Below, in pieces: positions 52,315-61,331 of a stretch of 64,000 bases of DNA. Positions within the stretch are counted from its first letter, which is position 1, and each line of letters starts with the position of its first letter. The notes beneath the pieces are model-generated. The model ran no database searches. It saw nothing but the letters and a program-made list of their open reading frames with translations, and had not been told where the DNA came from. The position numbers were made by a program, and so were the translations under genes. Location of the stretch: NCBI GenBank assembly GCA_014359765.1, contig JACIYT010000002.1, forward strand, positions 227,674 to 291,673, read 5' to 3'. The DNA comes from Roseovarius sp. Its GTDB lineage: Bacteria > Pseudomonadota > Alphaproteobacteria > Rhodobacterales > Rhodobacteraceae.

Positions 52315-53190
52315 TCAGGCGCTGCGCCCGCGCTTCTCGAAGCGCGGCAGCATGGCCGAGAAATCGCGCCCCTTGCCGCCCTCTTCCTCGACGAAGCGCG
52401 CATAGAGATCGCAGGCCGCGCGCCCCATCGGCGTGTCGGCATCGGCGGCCTCGGCGGCCATCTGCGACAGGCGCAGGTCCTTGAGCATCAGCTCGGCGGC
52501 AAAGCCGGGCTGGTAATCGTTATCGGCCGGCGAGACCGGCCCGATCCCCGGCGCCGGGCAATAGGCGTTCATCGACCAGCTATAGCCCGAGGAGGTCGAG
52601 ACCACGTCGAACATCGCCTGCCGGTCGAGCCCCAGCTTGTCGGCAAGCGCGAAGGCCTCGCAGGTCGCGATCATGGTCACGCCCAGGATCATGTTGTTGC
52701 AGATCTTGGCCGCCTGCCCGTTGCCGGAGGGACCGCAATGCACCGCCTTCTGCCCCATGATGTCAAAGAGTTCGCGGGCAATGGCAAAGCCCTCCTCGCT
52801 GCCGCCCACCATGAAGGTGAGCGTGCCCGCCGCCGCGCCCCCGACACCGCCCGACACCGGCGCATCGAGCGCGTGCAGCCCCGCCGCCTCCGCCTGCCGG
52901 GCCACGTCACGCGCCGATTGCACATCGACGGTGGAACAGTCGAGCAGCACCGCGCCCTTGTCCATGGCCGGGATCACCTCGGCCGCGACCTTGCGCAGGA
53001 TATCGCCATTGGGCAGCATGGTGATCACCACCTCGACACCTTTCGCCGCCTGTGCCGCGCTCGGGGCCATCTCGACACCCTCGACACTGACCTCGGCCAT
53101 GTCGTAGCCGGTGACCGAATGCCCCGCCTTCGCGAGATTGGCCGCCATCGGCGCGCCCATGTTGCCCAGCCCGATGAATCCGATCTTCAT
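52315..53190 (-). CDS. mmsB: 3-hydroxyisobutyrate dehydrogenase
   Basis: A 291-residue beta-hydroxyacid dehydrogenase. NAD-binding MKIGFIGLGNMGAPMAANLA (1-20), substrate motif LDAPVSGGVGGAAAGTLTFM (about 108-127), catalytic Lys in GNGQAAKICNNMILG (about 156-170), and cofactor-side LMLKDLRLSQMAAEAADADTP (about 234-254). It converts 3-hydroxyisobutyrate to methylmalonate semialdehyde in valine degradation. Overlaps the upstream hydrolase stop by 4 bases. The semialdehyde dehydrogenase mmsA is not in the window. Confidence 0.94.
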   Translation of the reverse strand: MKIGFIGLGNMGAPMAANLAKAGHSVTGYDMAEVSVEGVEMAPSAAQAAKGVEVVITMLPNGDILRKVAAEVIPAMDKGAVLLDCSTVDVQSARDVARQAEAAGLHALDAPVSGGVGGAAAGTLTFMVGGSEEGFAIARELFDIMGQKAVHCGPSGNGQAAKICNNMILGVTMIATCEAFALADKLGLDRQAMFDVVSTSSGYSWSMNAYCPAPGIGPVSPADNDYQPGFAAELMLKDLRLSQMAAEAADADTPMGRAACDLYARFVEEEGGKGRDFSAMLPRFEKRGRSA

Positions 53191-54239
53191 GTCTCTGCCT
53201 CCTCCTCCAGTGTCAGGGCGTCCTTGCCCAATGGCATGAGCATCTGCGTGACGGCATCGCCCGGCAGGCTGTCGAGCCCATGTTTCCATCTCGGTTTGCG
53301 GTCCTTGTCGATGATCGCGGCGCGAATCCCCTCGAGGAAATCGCCCGCCTCCATGGCCCGCCAGGTGAACCTGTATTCCAGTTCGAGCGCCACCGCGATA
53401 TCGGCCCCGGCGTGGCGCAGCCGATGGATCATCTCCACCGTGCAGGCCATCGAGAGGGGCGAGTTGCGCGCCAGGACCGCAGCCGTGTCGCGCGCGAAAT
53501 CGCTCGTATCGGCGCGCAGCGCGCGGATGATATCGTGCAAGGTCTCGCCACCGAAACAGGCGTCGATCCCGGGGCGAAGCGCGCTCAGCCCGCCCTCCGG
53601 GGGGGCCTCGCTCATCTCGGCGATGGCCGCGGTCGTGCCGCTTTCGACGAGCTGCGCGATCAGTTCGGGCCAGTTGGGCCTTGATACGAATGTATCTGCA
53701 AAACCGGCATATATCGCGTCGCCCGGCCCCATGCGCGCGCCCGTCGTGCCCAGATATTCCCCCAGCCGCCCCGGTGCCCGCGCGAGCAGCAGCGAGCCAC
53801 CCACATCGGGCACAAGGCCGATACCGCATTCGGGCATGGCGATCTGCGTGCTCTCGCACACCACCCGGTGCGCGCCATGGCACGACACGCCCACGCCACC
53901 CCCCATGACAAAGCCGTGCATCAGCGCGACATAGGGCTTCGGATAGCGCGCGATCTTCGCGTTGAGCCGGTATTCATCGGCCCAGAACCGCCGCCCATAG
54001 GCGAAATCGCCCGCGCGGCCCGTATCGTAGAGCTGCTGGATATCGCCACCCGCACAGAACGCGCGGTCGCCCTCGGCGTCGATCACCACCAGCGCCACAT
54101 CGTCATCGTCGCGCCAGCCGTCGAGCGCCGCCTCGATGGCGGTGCACATCGCATAGCTCAGCGCGTTCAAGGCCTTGGGCCGCGTCAGCGTGATCCGCCC
54201 CGCGCGCCCCTCCTTGCGGATATGGATGTCGCCGCTCAT
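53187..54239 (-). CDS. 3-hydroxyisobutyryl-CoA hydrolase (enoyl-CoA hydratase/isomerase family)
   Basis: A 350-residue crotonase-fold enzyme. ITLTRPKALNALSYAMC (about residues 16-32), RAFCAGGDIQQLYDTGR (oxyanion hole, about 59-75), KPYVALMHGFVMGGGVGVSCHG (about 100-121) and MPECGIGLVPDVGGSLLLAR (catalytic Glu/Asp, about 134-153). The ~350 length and HIBCH-type C-terminal region (YRFTWRAMEAGDFLEGIRA) with a KDRKPRW motif fit 3-hydroxyisobutyryl-CoA hydrolase rather than a simple hydratase. Its place between the dehydrogenases supports valine catabolism. Confidence 0.9.
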   Translation of the reverse strand: MSGDIHIRKEGRAGRITLTRPKALNALSYAMCTAIEAALDGWRDDDDVALVVIDAEGDRAFCAGGDIQQLYDTGRAGDFAYGRRFWADEYRLNAKIARYPKPYVALMHGFVMGGGVGVSCHGAHRVVCESTQIAMPECGIGLVPDVGGSLLLARAPGRLGEYLGTTGARMGPGDAIYAGFADTFVSRPNWPELIAQLVESGTTAAIAEMSEAPPEGGLSALRPGIDACFGGETLHDIIRALRADTSDFARDTAAVLARNSPLSMACTVEMIHRLRHAGADIAVALELEYRFTWRAMEAGDFLEGIRAAIIDKDRKPRWKHGLDSLPGDAVTQMLMPLGKDALTLEEEAET

Positions 54240-55378
54240 CGCGCCGCCACCATCTGCCGCGCCACGATCAGGCGCATGATCTCGTTGGTGCCCTCGAGGA
54301 TTTCATGCACGCGCAGATCGCGCACCAGTTTCTCGATGCCGTAATCGGCCAGATAGCCGTATCCGCCATGCAGTTGCAGGCACTGGTTGACGATGCGGCT
54401 GCCCGCCTCGGTCACGAATTTCTTGGCCATGGCGCAGAACTTGGTGGCGTCCGGCGCCTCGGTATCGAGCTTCCACGCCGCCTGCCGCAGAAAGGTGCGC
54501 GCGGCCTGGAGCTCGATCTCCATGTCGGCAAGCCGGAATTGCAGCGCCTGGAACTCGTTGATCGCGTGCCCGAAGGCGCGGCGCTCGGCCATGTAGGCCA
54601 GCGTCATGTCGAGCGCCTGCTGCGCCGCGCCGAGCGAACAGGCCGCGATATTGAGCCGCCCGCCATCGAGCCCGTTCATGGCGTAACTGAACCCCCTGCC
54701 CTCTTCCCCGACAAGGTTGGCCGCCGGAATGTCGCAATTGTCGAACTGGACCTGGCGCGTCGGCTGCGCCTTCCAGCCCATCTTGTCCTCGAGCCCGCCA
54801 AAGCTCAGGCCCGGCGTGCCGTTCTCGACATAGACGGTGGAGACGCCCTTCGGTCCCTCGGCCCCGGTGCGCACCATCACCACATAGCCGTCCGAATAGC
54901 CGCCCCCCGAGATGAACGCCTTGGTCCCGTTGAGCCTGTAGCCGTCATCGGTGCGCTCGGCCCGGGTGCGCAGCGCCGCCGCGTCCGAACCTGCCCCCGG
55001 CTCGGTCAGGCAATAGGAAAGCACCGTCTCCAGCGCCGTCGCCCCGGGCAGGATCCGCGCCTTGAATTCGGGGCTGGCGAATCTGTCGATCATCTTCGCG
55101 CACATGTTGTGGATCGACAGGAACGCCGCCACCGCCGGACAGGCCATCGACAGCGCCTCGAAGATCAGCGTCGCATCGAGCCTTGAGAGCCCCGCGCCGC
55201 CGGCCTCCTCGCTGACATAGATCCCGCCAAAGCCGAGCGCGCCGATCTCCGGCCAGAGCTCTTTCGGGATGGTGCCCGCCGCCTCCCATTCGCGCGCATG
55301 GGGCGCGATCCGCTCCTGACCAAAGGCATGAGCCATATCGAAAATGGCAGTCTGTTCCTCGCTGAGGGCGAAATCCAT
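54236..55378 (-). CDS. Isobutyryl-CoA dehydrogenase-type acyl-CoA dehydrogenase
   Basis: A 380-residue FAD acyl-CoA dehydrogenase. SYCLTEPGAGSDAAALRTRAE (about residues 121-141), NGTKAFISGGGYSDGYVVMVRTG (about 149-171), QLHGGYGYLADYGIEKLVRDLRV (about 338-360) and HEILEGTNEIMRLIVARQM (about 361-379). The operon partners (hydroxyisobutyryl-CoA hydrolase and mmsB) point to isobutyryl-CoA as substrate, though the enzyme could have broader specificity. First gene of the operon; a TCTTGCA/TGCAAGA inverted repeat lies about 50 bases upstream. Confidence 0.9.
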   Translation of the reverse strand: MDFALSEEQTAIFDMAHAFGQERIAPHAREWEAAGTIPKELWPEIGALGFGGIYVSEEAGGAGLSRLDATLIFEALSMACPAVAAFLSIHNMCAKMIDRFASPEFKARILPGATALETVLSYCLTEPGAGSDAAALRTRAERTDDGYRLNGTKAFISGGGYSDGYVVMVRTGAEGPKGVSTVYVENGTPGLSFGGLEDKMGWKAQPTRQVQFDNCDIPAANLVGEEGRGFSYAMNGLDGGRLNIAACSLGAAQQALDMTLAYMAERRAFGHAINEFQALQFRLADMEIELQAARTFLRQAAWKLDTEAPDATKFCAMAKKFVTEAGSRIVNQCLQLHGGYGYLADYGIEKLVRDLRVHEILEGTNEIMRLIVARQMVAAR

Positions 55379-55423
55379 GAGGGGGCTCCTGTTGCGTGAA
55401 TTGAACGGGTGTTAATTTTCAAT

Positions 55424-55444
55424 TCTTGCAGGAATTTTGCAAGA
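55424..55444. promoter_or_regulatory. Inverted repeat upstream of the valine operon, probable operator
   Basis: TCTTGCA (55424-55430) and TGCAAGA (55438-55444) flank a 7-base spacer, 45 bases upstream of the isobutyryl-CoA dehydrogenase start and next to an AT-rich stretch that could include its promoter. The cognate regulator is unknown. Confidence 0.5.
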
Positions 55445-55573
55445 GGCGACCGCACCCCCGGCAGGGCTATCGCTGTAGCTGTAGCGTGACAATCCAGATT
55501 GCAGTGTTTTACAGGTTAGATGGCAGCACTCGATTTTCAGCAGGGCGACCGGATTGGGCGATTGAAGTGCTGT
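55445..55573. other. Junction between chromosome and prophage remnant
   Basis: About 130 bases with no gene. CAGCACT and AGTGCTG face each other at about 55526-55572. If the remnant descends from a Mu-like phage, its right end should lie here. No convincing phage end or target duplication can be recognised. Confidence 0.3.
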
Positions 55574-55864
55574 TCAACGCCCCTTTTGCGCCTCCCTCGT
55601 CAGCCGCCAGTTATTCGCCGCCACCGCCGCGATGCCGAGTGCCATGATTGCGACCGGCAGAGCGCCGAACACATGATCCAGCCCCACGGCGATCACGAAA
55701 GCCCCCGCGAAACGTGGCGCAACCCACGCGCGCCCGAGGCGGTCCTGCACCCATCACCAGATCGGGTTGGCCTCGTATAGCCCAGCCTTGAGCGCCCGGT
55801 TTGTCGTCCAGATATCCGCCATCTGCGCGGCGGCAAATGCGAGCCAGATGATTGCCTCGGTCAT
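55574..55864 (-). pseudogene. Small phage membrane protein gene interrupted by an in-frame TGA
   Basis: Starting at ATG 55864 (ATGA overlap with the fibre-like gene), the frame encodes MTEAIIWLAFAAAQMADIWT, reaching NPIW at residue 36. A TGA follows at codon 37 (55754-55756). The frame then continues openly for 59 codons: WVQDRLGRAW, two hydrophobic helices and a basic end ANNWRLTREAQKGR, to a TGA at 55574. The original product would have been about 96 residues with three membrane segments. A single base change (TGG to TGA at a Trp) would explain it. Confidence 0.7.
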
Positions 55865-56532
55865 GACATTACTCCAAATCGCGCGGGTGGGGTGTATGTT
55901 TCGCCATCGGGGAGGCTGACCGGCGATCGGTCATAGACCTGATCGTAGAGCGCCACCGCCTCGGGATCGTCGAACAGCGCCGCATAGACTGCATCCGCCG
56001 TTTCCGGGCCGGTATAGGGCGCGCGGGCGAGGATCGTGATCCCCGGCCCGGATGCAAACGCCGCCTCCTCCTCGGGCGTCACGCGCACATAGGCCAGTGC
56101 CGCCGCCGCGCTCGCGGCGGCCTCATCAGCCGCCGTCTCGGCCATCCCCACCGCCAGATCGGCGCGCGACACGAGTTCGGGCGGCGGCGCGGGCTGCAGG
56201 GCGGCATCGAGGGTGGTGGGGGTGGCCGAGGCCGCCATGGCCGCATCCACGGTCAGGACACCGCTCCAGGACTGACCCGCCTTGCGCACCGCGATATCGT
56301 GCTGCCCGATGCCGAGCGCGATGCCAGGCGTGAAGATCTCCCCGTCGAGGGTGCCGATCGCACCGGATGCGTCGGTCCGGAAGCTCACCGATCGCGGCAC
56401 CCATGCCGCGCCGCCGACGGATGCGAGGTATTTCTGGTTCGGGACGACATACACATCGGCCTCCGTGACCGGGGTGCCGTCCGTTCCGTAGAAGATGCCT
56501 GTCAGGGTTGCCGTGTCGAGCACTGTTGCCAC
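55861..56532 (-). CDS. Phage tail fibre-like protein
   Basis: A 223-residue protein beginning at GTG 56532. The N-terminal ~100 residues resemble a carbohydrate-regulatory or tail-attachment beta domain (TLTGIFYGTDGTPVTEADVYVVP, and a GTLDGEIFTPGIALGIGQHD segment). A short Ala-rich helical stretch (MAETAADEAAASAAAALAYV, about 130-149) typical of tail-fibre coiled coils follows, then a Pro-rich end. The position after the tail-tip gene supports a distal tail role. Not closely recognised. Confidence 0.6.
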   Translation of the reverse strand: MATVLDTATLTGIFYGTDGTPVTEADVYVVPNQKYLASVGGAAWVPRSVSFRTDASGAIGTLDGEIFTPGIALGIGQHDIAVRKAGQSWSGVLTVDAAMAASATPTTLDAALQPAPPPELVSRADLAVGMAETAADEAAASAAAALAYVRVTPEEEAAFASGPGITILARAPYTGPETADAVYAALFDDPEAVALYDQVYDRSPVSLPDGETYTPPARFGVMS

Positions 56533-56588
56533 TCCGTTTGATGACGAGGGTTAGCCCATGCCGGGCGCAGGTGTCAGATGAAGCCGGG

Positions 56589-59500
56589 TCATGGGGAGAA
56601 ATCATCGGGATAGGGGTCCGGTGCGAACTGGAGGGCCACGCGGGCCCCGGGCCCAAACGCGTCGAGGCCGGCAAAGATCAGCGGATCGCGAAAGCCCGCA
56701 TCGCGGCGGTCGAAGCGCGCGCTCCCGAGCACCGTCTCGCCGCCCTGCCATTGGACCCGCCAACCGTGCGTGGGGGGAGGCGTGCCAGCCTCCCAGGTGA
56801 CGACCGACCTGACCAGCTGGAAGCCGGTCGCCGCGCCCGGCGGCGGCACGCTCGGCAGGACAAGCTCGGCCTCGGCGCCGGGCTCGGCCGAGGGGCTGAC
56901 GGCGGAAAGCCGGATCACCGTATCGCGAGAGAGCGCATTCAGCGTGCCGAGAGCCTCAACCGTCAGATCGAGTTCGGGCGCGGCACGGAAGAGAATGGCC
57001 ATCGTGCCTGTGGCGCTGTCACGCAAATCGAAGCGATAGCTCGCGGCACCGGGGACGGGATCGGCGGCGACGTGGAGGCCTTCGCCGGCCTGCCACTGCC
57101 CTGCCGTGACCTCCGCGAAATTCGCCGGGGCCGGGAGCGCCCCGGCACCCGGAAACATCCGCACGAACCAGGCGCTCCGGCGACCGCCCACCCGCACCGC
57201 GGCGCGGAGCTGACCGGGATCCCAGACCGGCTCGGGGCGCGCGACCTCGAGCTGCGGCAGCTGCGTGGTCCCGAGCGCCACCCATGTCAGCCCGCCATCC
57301 GTCGAGTGCCCGACATCGAACATTGCCCCGTCCGGTGCGCCCCCGGGTGCGAGCGCGAGCGTGAAGGTGGTCATGCTCCCGCCGGACGTGGCCTCCTGGG
57401 CGAAGGCGATATCGAGGATCAGGCCATCGAGCGCGCCGCTGCTGTCCACCGGGAAATCCTGTGCGCGCGGATCGTCGTCAACGCAGGTGATCGTGGCATA
57501 GCCGCCGCGCTCTTCGCCGACATTCTGCACGATGAGCCGCATGTCGAGATCGGAGGCCGGGCCGATCACTGCGCGGATCGCCTCGTCGCGCGCCCGCGAG
57601 CGCGCGATCCAGTCGCGCGGATCGGTGCCGTAATCGGCGATGAGGCGCGTCATTTCGTCCTCGGTCACGCGGACCTCGCCTGAGGGCGCGCCGGGGGTGG
57701 CCGGGTCCACCCGGAAAGGGCCGATGGTCCGGCCGTCCGGGGCGGTGAGCCTGATCAGCAGCTCGTCCTGCGTGTCGAACGGTTCCACGAGCGTGCCCAG
57801 CGAAATCGCAAGCCCCTGCCAGGCCTCGATCGAAACCGCGACGCCGCTCGTCAGTTCGGGATGCGCCAGGGCGATCGGATCGCCCCTGAGCAGCAGGCGG
57901 TTCTCGAGCTCGGCCTCGAAGGACACTTCCACCGAGCGAAACCGCGCGGACCGGAAATCATGTTGCACTTCGCGCAGAAGGTGATCGGTATTGGTGATCC
58001 CGAAATACCGCTCCCGGCGCTCGCGTCCGGTGATTGCGCCCACCGCGATCTCTGCCGGGCGCCAGACGCGCTCGTCCATGTATTGCGCCACCAGCCTCTC
58101 GGGGCGCTCGCTGACCGGCAGCCGGGGCCGGATGGTCAGGCTGCCGCGCCGGATGTTGCGCGCGGAGAATAGCTGGCGCGGGATGGGCTGCGGCTCGTCG
58201 CGCCAGATGCGGATGCGGCGACCGAGCTGGTCGGGCTGCGCGCGTCCCGCGCGCAGGGCCGCTTGCAGGACCTCCCAGAACGACATCCGCTGGTCGAGAA
58301 CGGTATCGAAGCGATCGCCCCGCGCGGACCACGCGGCATGGAGCGCCAGGAGATGGTCGAGATCGAGATCGCCCAGACGGCCATGCGCGCGGGCGATCTC
58401 GACCTCGACGGCGATTGCCGTCTTCCCGGCCGGGACGGCGCTGTGCCAGCCGATCGTGGCATCGGGTGCCAGCGTCAGGCCGGTGACATCGCCCTGCGTA
58501 AAGACCGCCTCATCCATCAGCGTCACGGGTTGACCGGAGAGGATATGCTCGACCGAGACGCCGGGCAGGTTGCCGGTCACGGCCCCGTCGCGCCACACGG
58601 CGGTATCGCCCAGCCGCACCTCCTCGAGCAGGTGCTCCCCCTCCCCGAGGGCGAGGAGCTGATAGACCACCTGCATGTTCTCCTCGAAGCGCACGAAGGG
58701 CGGGCTGATATCGTCGAGCTGGTGAATATGACGCCCGAACTGCACGGGGATGGGCGCGCCGGGGCGGGCGATGGAGGCCTGCGCGCGCGCCGAGAATGTC
58801 GGCGATGCCTCATCAGAGAGGCTCGAAATCGCCTTCGGGCTGGGCGGCGGCAGCACCGCGTTCAGCGCGAAATTCCCCGCGAAACTGAGGACCCCGAAGG
58901 CAAGGCCCGACGCCGCCGTACTCGATATTCCCAATGCCGAGACAAGGCCGGGTGCGAGCGTCGGCGCGAAGAATGCCGCCGCCGCCATGATGGCGATCTG
59001 CAAGACCAGCCTGAGCGGATTGCTGCCCCCGCCGCCCTGCGGCACCTGCGTCACGATCAGGCGCTGGCCGGGCCTGATGCGGGTCTCGGCCCAGGCGGCG
59101 GGGAGCACCGCGCCGAGATCGCCGAGCAGGCGCGCGACATCCTCGGGCGCGGGATCGTCGGGCAAGGCCGGAACCGGCGCGGCGGCGTTGTCGCGCAGGA
59201 AGACGGCGACATGCTCGCGGTCCAGCCCCGCGCGTGCGATGACCTCGGAGACCAGATCGCCGGGGGTGGCCGCGAGTGGCACGGCGCGATGCGCGCCGAG
59301 CAGATCGGCAGGCGTGGCCTGACTGTCGAGCAGCATGTCGAGACCCGGCACATAAAGCGCGACCGCCGCCGCGCCCGATGCTTTCCGGGGCCGTGGCGCG
59401 CAGGGCGTCCAGATCCGCATCTGCCACCCCATCGCGCGGATCGTGTCGGGGCGGTCATGGACCATCCCCGCCCCGCGCTGACAATGCAGGATACCGCCCC

Positions 59501-59780
59501 TGATCCACACGCCGACATGGTTCGCGCGGCCCATCCGGCGCATCTCGACGATATCGCCGTCGCGCGGGGTGTCGCAGCGCATCCAGCTTCGGCGCGATCG
59601 CGTGATCGTTTTCCGGGGGTCTTCGCCAAGGCCGGGCAGGCGGCGGTCAAAGAACCGCTCCTGGACCATTCCCGCCGCCGCCCAGCAATCATAGGCGTCG
59701 GGCCCGGTGGCGCCCGCCTGCCAGGGTGTGCCGATCAGCGCGGCGATCTCAGAGTCCGAGAAGCGGAAAGCGTGTGTCAT
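56589..59780 (-). CDS. Fusion of NlpC/P60-type peptidase and phage tail-tip (host specificity) protein
   Basis: A 1063-residue protein. Residues ~1-130 look like an NlpC/P60 peptidase: Cys in DAYDCWAAAGMVQERF (about 30) and His in MRRMGRANHVGVWIRGGILHC (about 80-100). Residues ~190-350 match the tail-tip N-terminus (GQRLIVTQVPQGGGGSNPLRLVLQ, hydrophobic segment AAAAFFAPTLAPGL, then IPVQFGRHIHQLDDISPPF). The central baseplate-hub region includes RNIRRGSLTIRPRLPVSERPE. Fibronectin-like domains fill the C-terminal ~250 residues. The peptidase and tip are usually separate genes, as in gene transfer agents and lambda-type phages. Overlaps the DUF1833 gene by 32 bases. Confidence 0.85.
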   Translation of the reverse strand: MTHAFRFSDSEIAALIGTPWQAGATGPDAYDCWAAAGMVQERFFDRRLPGLGEDPRKTITRSRRSWMRCDTPRDGDIVEMRRMGRANHVGVWIRGGILHCQRGAGMVHDRPDTIRAMGWQMRIWTPCAPRPRKASGAAAVALYVPGLDMLLDSQATPADLLGAHRAVPLAATPGDLVSEVIARAGLDREHVAVFLRDNAAAPVPALPDDPAPEDVARLLGDLGAVLPAAWAETRIRPGQRLIVTQVPQGGGGSNPLRLVLQIAIMAAAAFFAPTLAPGLVSALGISSTAASGLAFGVLSFAGNFALNAVLPPPSPKAISSLSDEASPTFSARAQASIARPGAPIPVQFGRHIHQLDDISPPFVRFEENMQVVYQLLALGEGEHLLEEVRLGDTAVWRDGAVTGNLPGVSVEHILSGQPVTLMDEAVFTQGDVTGLTLAPDATIGWHSAVPAGKTAIAVEVEIARAHGRLGDLDLDHLLALHAAWSARGDRFDTVLDQRMSFWEVLQAALRAGRAQPDQLGRRIRIWRDEPQPIPRQLFSARNIRRGSLTIRPRLPVSERPERLVAQYMDERVWRPAEIAVGAITGRERRERYFGITNTDHLLREVQHDFRSARFRSVEVSFEAELENRLLLRGDPIALAHPELTSGVAVSIEAWQGLAISLGTLVEPFDTQDELLIRLTAPDGRTIGPFRVDPATPGAPSGEVRVTEDEMTRLIADYGTDPRDWIARSRARDEAIRAVIGPASDLDMRLIVQNVGEERGGYATITCVDDDPRAQDFPVDSSGALDGLILDIAFAQEATSGGSMTTFTLALAPGGAPDGAMFDVGHSTDGGLTWVALGTTQLPQLEVARPEPVWDPGQLRAAVRVGGRRSAWFVRMFPGAGALPAPANFAEVTAGQWQAGEGLHVAADPVPGAASYRFDLRDSATGTMAILFRAAPELDLTVEALGTLNALSRDTVIRLSAVSPSAEPGAEAELVLPSVPPPGAATGFQLVRSVVTWEAGTPPPTHGWRVQWQGGETVLGSARFDRRDAGFRDPLIFAGLDAFGPGARVALQFAPDPYPDDFSP

Positions 59781-60303
59781 AGAACTGCCTGTGAAAGGGC
59801 GTGTTGATCACGTCCGGGGCGCGCGCGGTAACCTCGACGCTGGCGGCGGCGATCACCGGATCGACCAGTTCGAACCCGGTCATCACTTCGGGCTGGCCGG
59901 AAAGCCGGGTGGAAAGCGTGAAGCCCCGGATCGTGATCTCGACCGGATCGAGGGTCTTGGAGGCGGCGATGAGGGCTCTGGTGATCCGCGCATCGACATT
60001 GGCGAACCGGAACCGCGCGAGCGGCACACCAAGCGATGTGCGCTCGGGGCGCACGATCTCGATCGGGGCGCGGTTGAACGCCACGATCTGCCCGCCCTCG
60101 ATGGGCGCGTCCGGCTCGAGCCTCGCCTCGAAGAAAGGTGCCTCCTCGATCTCGTGGGCGTTCGCGAAGACGCTGGCCAGCCGGATGGACCCGGCGGCCC
60201 CGGTCCCCGGATCGGCGATTTCGGGGTGGCGGACCTCCACCGTGGCGATCTCGATATCCTCGGTGGCGTAGGCGTAGCTGGCGATGATCGCGGGATGTGG
60301 CAT
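59749..60303 (-). CDS. Phage DUF1833-type tail protein
   Basis: A 184-residue beta-rich protein from ATG 60303. SIRLASVFANAHEIEEAPFFEARL and IVAFNRAPIEIVRPERTSLGVPLARFRFANVD (in part) fit the DUF1833 pattern, as does the C-terminal SVEVTARAPDVINTPFHRQ. Such proteins sit between tape measure and tail-tip genes. Its start overlaps the previous stop (ATGA). Confidence 0.75.
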   Translation of the reverse strand: MPHPAIIASYAYATEDIEIATVEVRHPEIADPGTGAAGSIRLASVFANAHEIEEAPFFEARLEPDAPIEGGQIVAFNRAPIEIVRPERTSLGVPLARFRFANVDARITRALIAASKTLDPVEITIRGFTLSTRLSGQPEVMTGFELVDPVIAAASVEVTARAPDVINTPFHRQFYDTRFPLLGL

Positions 60304-60722
60304 CACCGGTCCCCCTGGCGTTTGTAATAGCGCGCGTCCTCGATCCGGGGCAGGCGGCGGATCTCGATCTCGAGCGAGAGACGGTATTCGAAATCCCCCA
60401 CGAAGCGGCCCGTCATGGCGTCCTCGCCCTGCTCGATGATGCGGGCCTCGACCGTGACATAATCGTCGTCCACGAAGGCGGGCAACTCGAACCACAGACG
60501 CCCGCCATCGGTCTCCTCGAAGAACCACCGGCAAAGCACGGCCAGATCGGAGCGCAGGATGTCGATCTCGAAGCGTTGCTTCATCGGGCGAAAATGCGCG
60601 GTGCGGCGCACCCGGTCTTCGCCATCGTCGAACTGGGTGCGGCGCGTGACGCTCGGCATCCGGAATTCCCAGCTGTCGAGCTGCGGCCTGAACCGGTCCG
60701 GAAAGGGCCATTCAAGCGCCAT
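60303..60722 (-). CDS. Phage distal tail protein, hypothetical
   Basis: A 139-residue protein. MALEWPFPDRFRPQLDSWEF and later LAVLCRWFFEETDGGRLWFELPA and DFEYRLSLEIEIRRLPRI. The beta-rich pattern resembles the small distal tail proteins that follow the tape measure in siphophages. No family name available. Starts directly after the shortened tape-measure stop (60723). Confidence 0.65.
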   Translation of the reverse strand: MALEWPFPDRFRPQLDSWEFRMPSVTRRTQFDDGEDRVRRTAHFRPMKQRFEIDILRSDLAVLCRWFFEETDGGRLWFELPAFVDDDYVTVEARIIEQGEDAMTGRFVGDFEYRLSLEIEIRRLPRIEDARYYKRQGDR

Positions 60723-61331
60723 TCAAACCCCTCCGCGCAGGTTGAACCGGCCCGCGATCGCGGGGGCCAGACCGCGCCCCTGCGCGACGTTCCGGCCGAG
60801 GCGCCCCTCGAACTCGCCGAAGATCAGGTCGATATCGAGCGCGTCGCCGTTCTGCCGGGTCTCGACGCGGGGCCTGAACCCGGCAATGGCCCCCACGGTC
60901 GCAAGGTTCATCCGCCCGGTCAGGCTGGCGATGGTCGAGAACCGCGAGGCAACGCCGCCCAATGGGCCGTTGACCAGCGCGGCGGAGGCTGCGGCATTGC
61001 TCATCGCTCCGGAAAACGCGGTTGTCGCGGCGGTGGCTCGAAGTGCTTGTGCGCCGGTGCGCGCCTTGGCGCGGGCCAGCTGCTCGCTGGCCTGCCTGGA
61101 CCGCGCCTGCGCGGCGGTGGCGCGTTCGGTCTCGCTCCGGGCGCGGGTGCTGGCCTCGGCATTGTCGCGTTGTGCGCGGGCCAGCTGTCCGGTGCCGGTG
61201 GCGGCCTCGCGGGCGCTCTGCCCGGTGGCGCTGGTGGTGGCGCGCACCTTTTCCATCTCGGCGCGTGCCCGGCGCAGCGCCTCGACCATTTCCTTTTCAT
61301 CGGCGGTGAGTCTGGCGGAGACGAGCATCAT
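60723..61331 (-). pseudogene. Tape-measure protein with a large internal deletion, frame preserved
   Basis: A 202-residue ORF in place of the usual 600-1000. Residues 1-~150 are a typical tape-measure start: SARLTADEKEMVEALRRARA, then a long Ala/Thr/Gln coiled coil and FSGAMSNAAASAALVNGPLG, ASRFSTIASLTGRM, NLATVGAIAGF. Residues ~153-202 (RPRVETRQNGDALDIDLIFG, then EFEGRLGRNVAQGRGLAPAIAGRFNL) are a typical C-terminal end. The join at about residue 152 looks like an in-frame deletion. Translation from ATG 61331 would still be coupled to the upstream chaperone frame (ATGA). Confidence 0.7.

Noticed and set aside
55754..55756. Selenocysteine at the in-frame TGA
   Set aside because: The product is a small membrane protein with no redox motif and no family precedent; a Trp-to-stop mutation is simpler.
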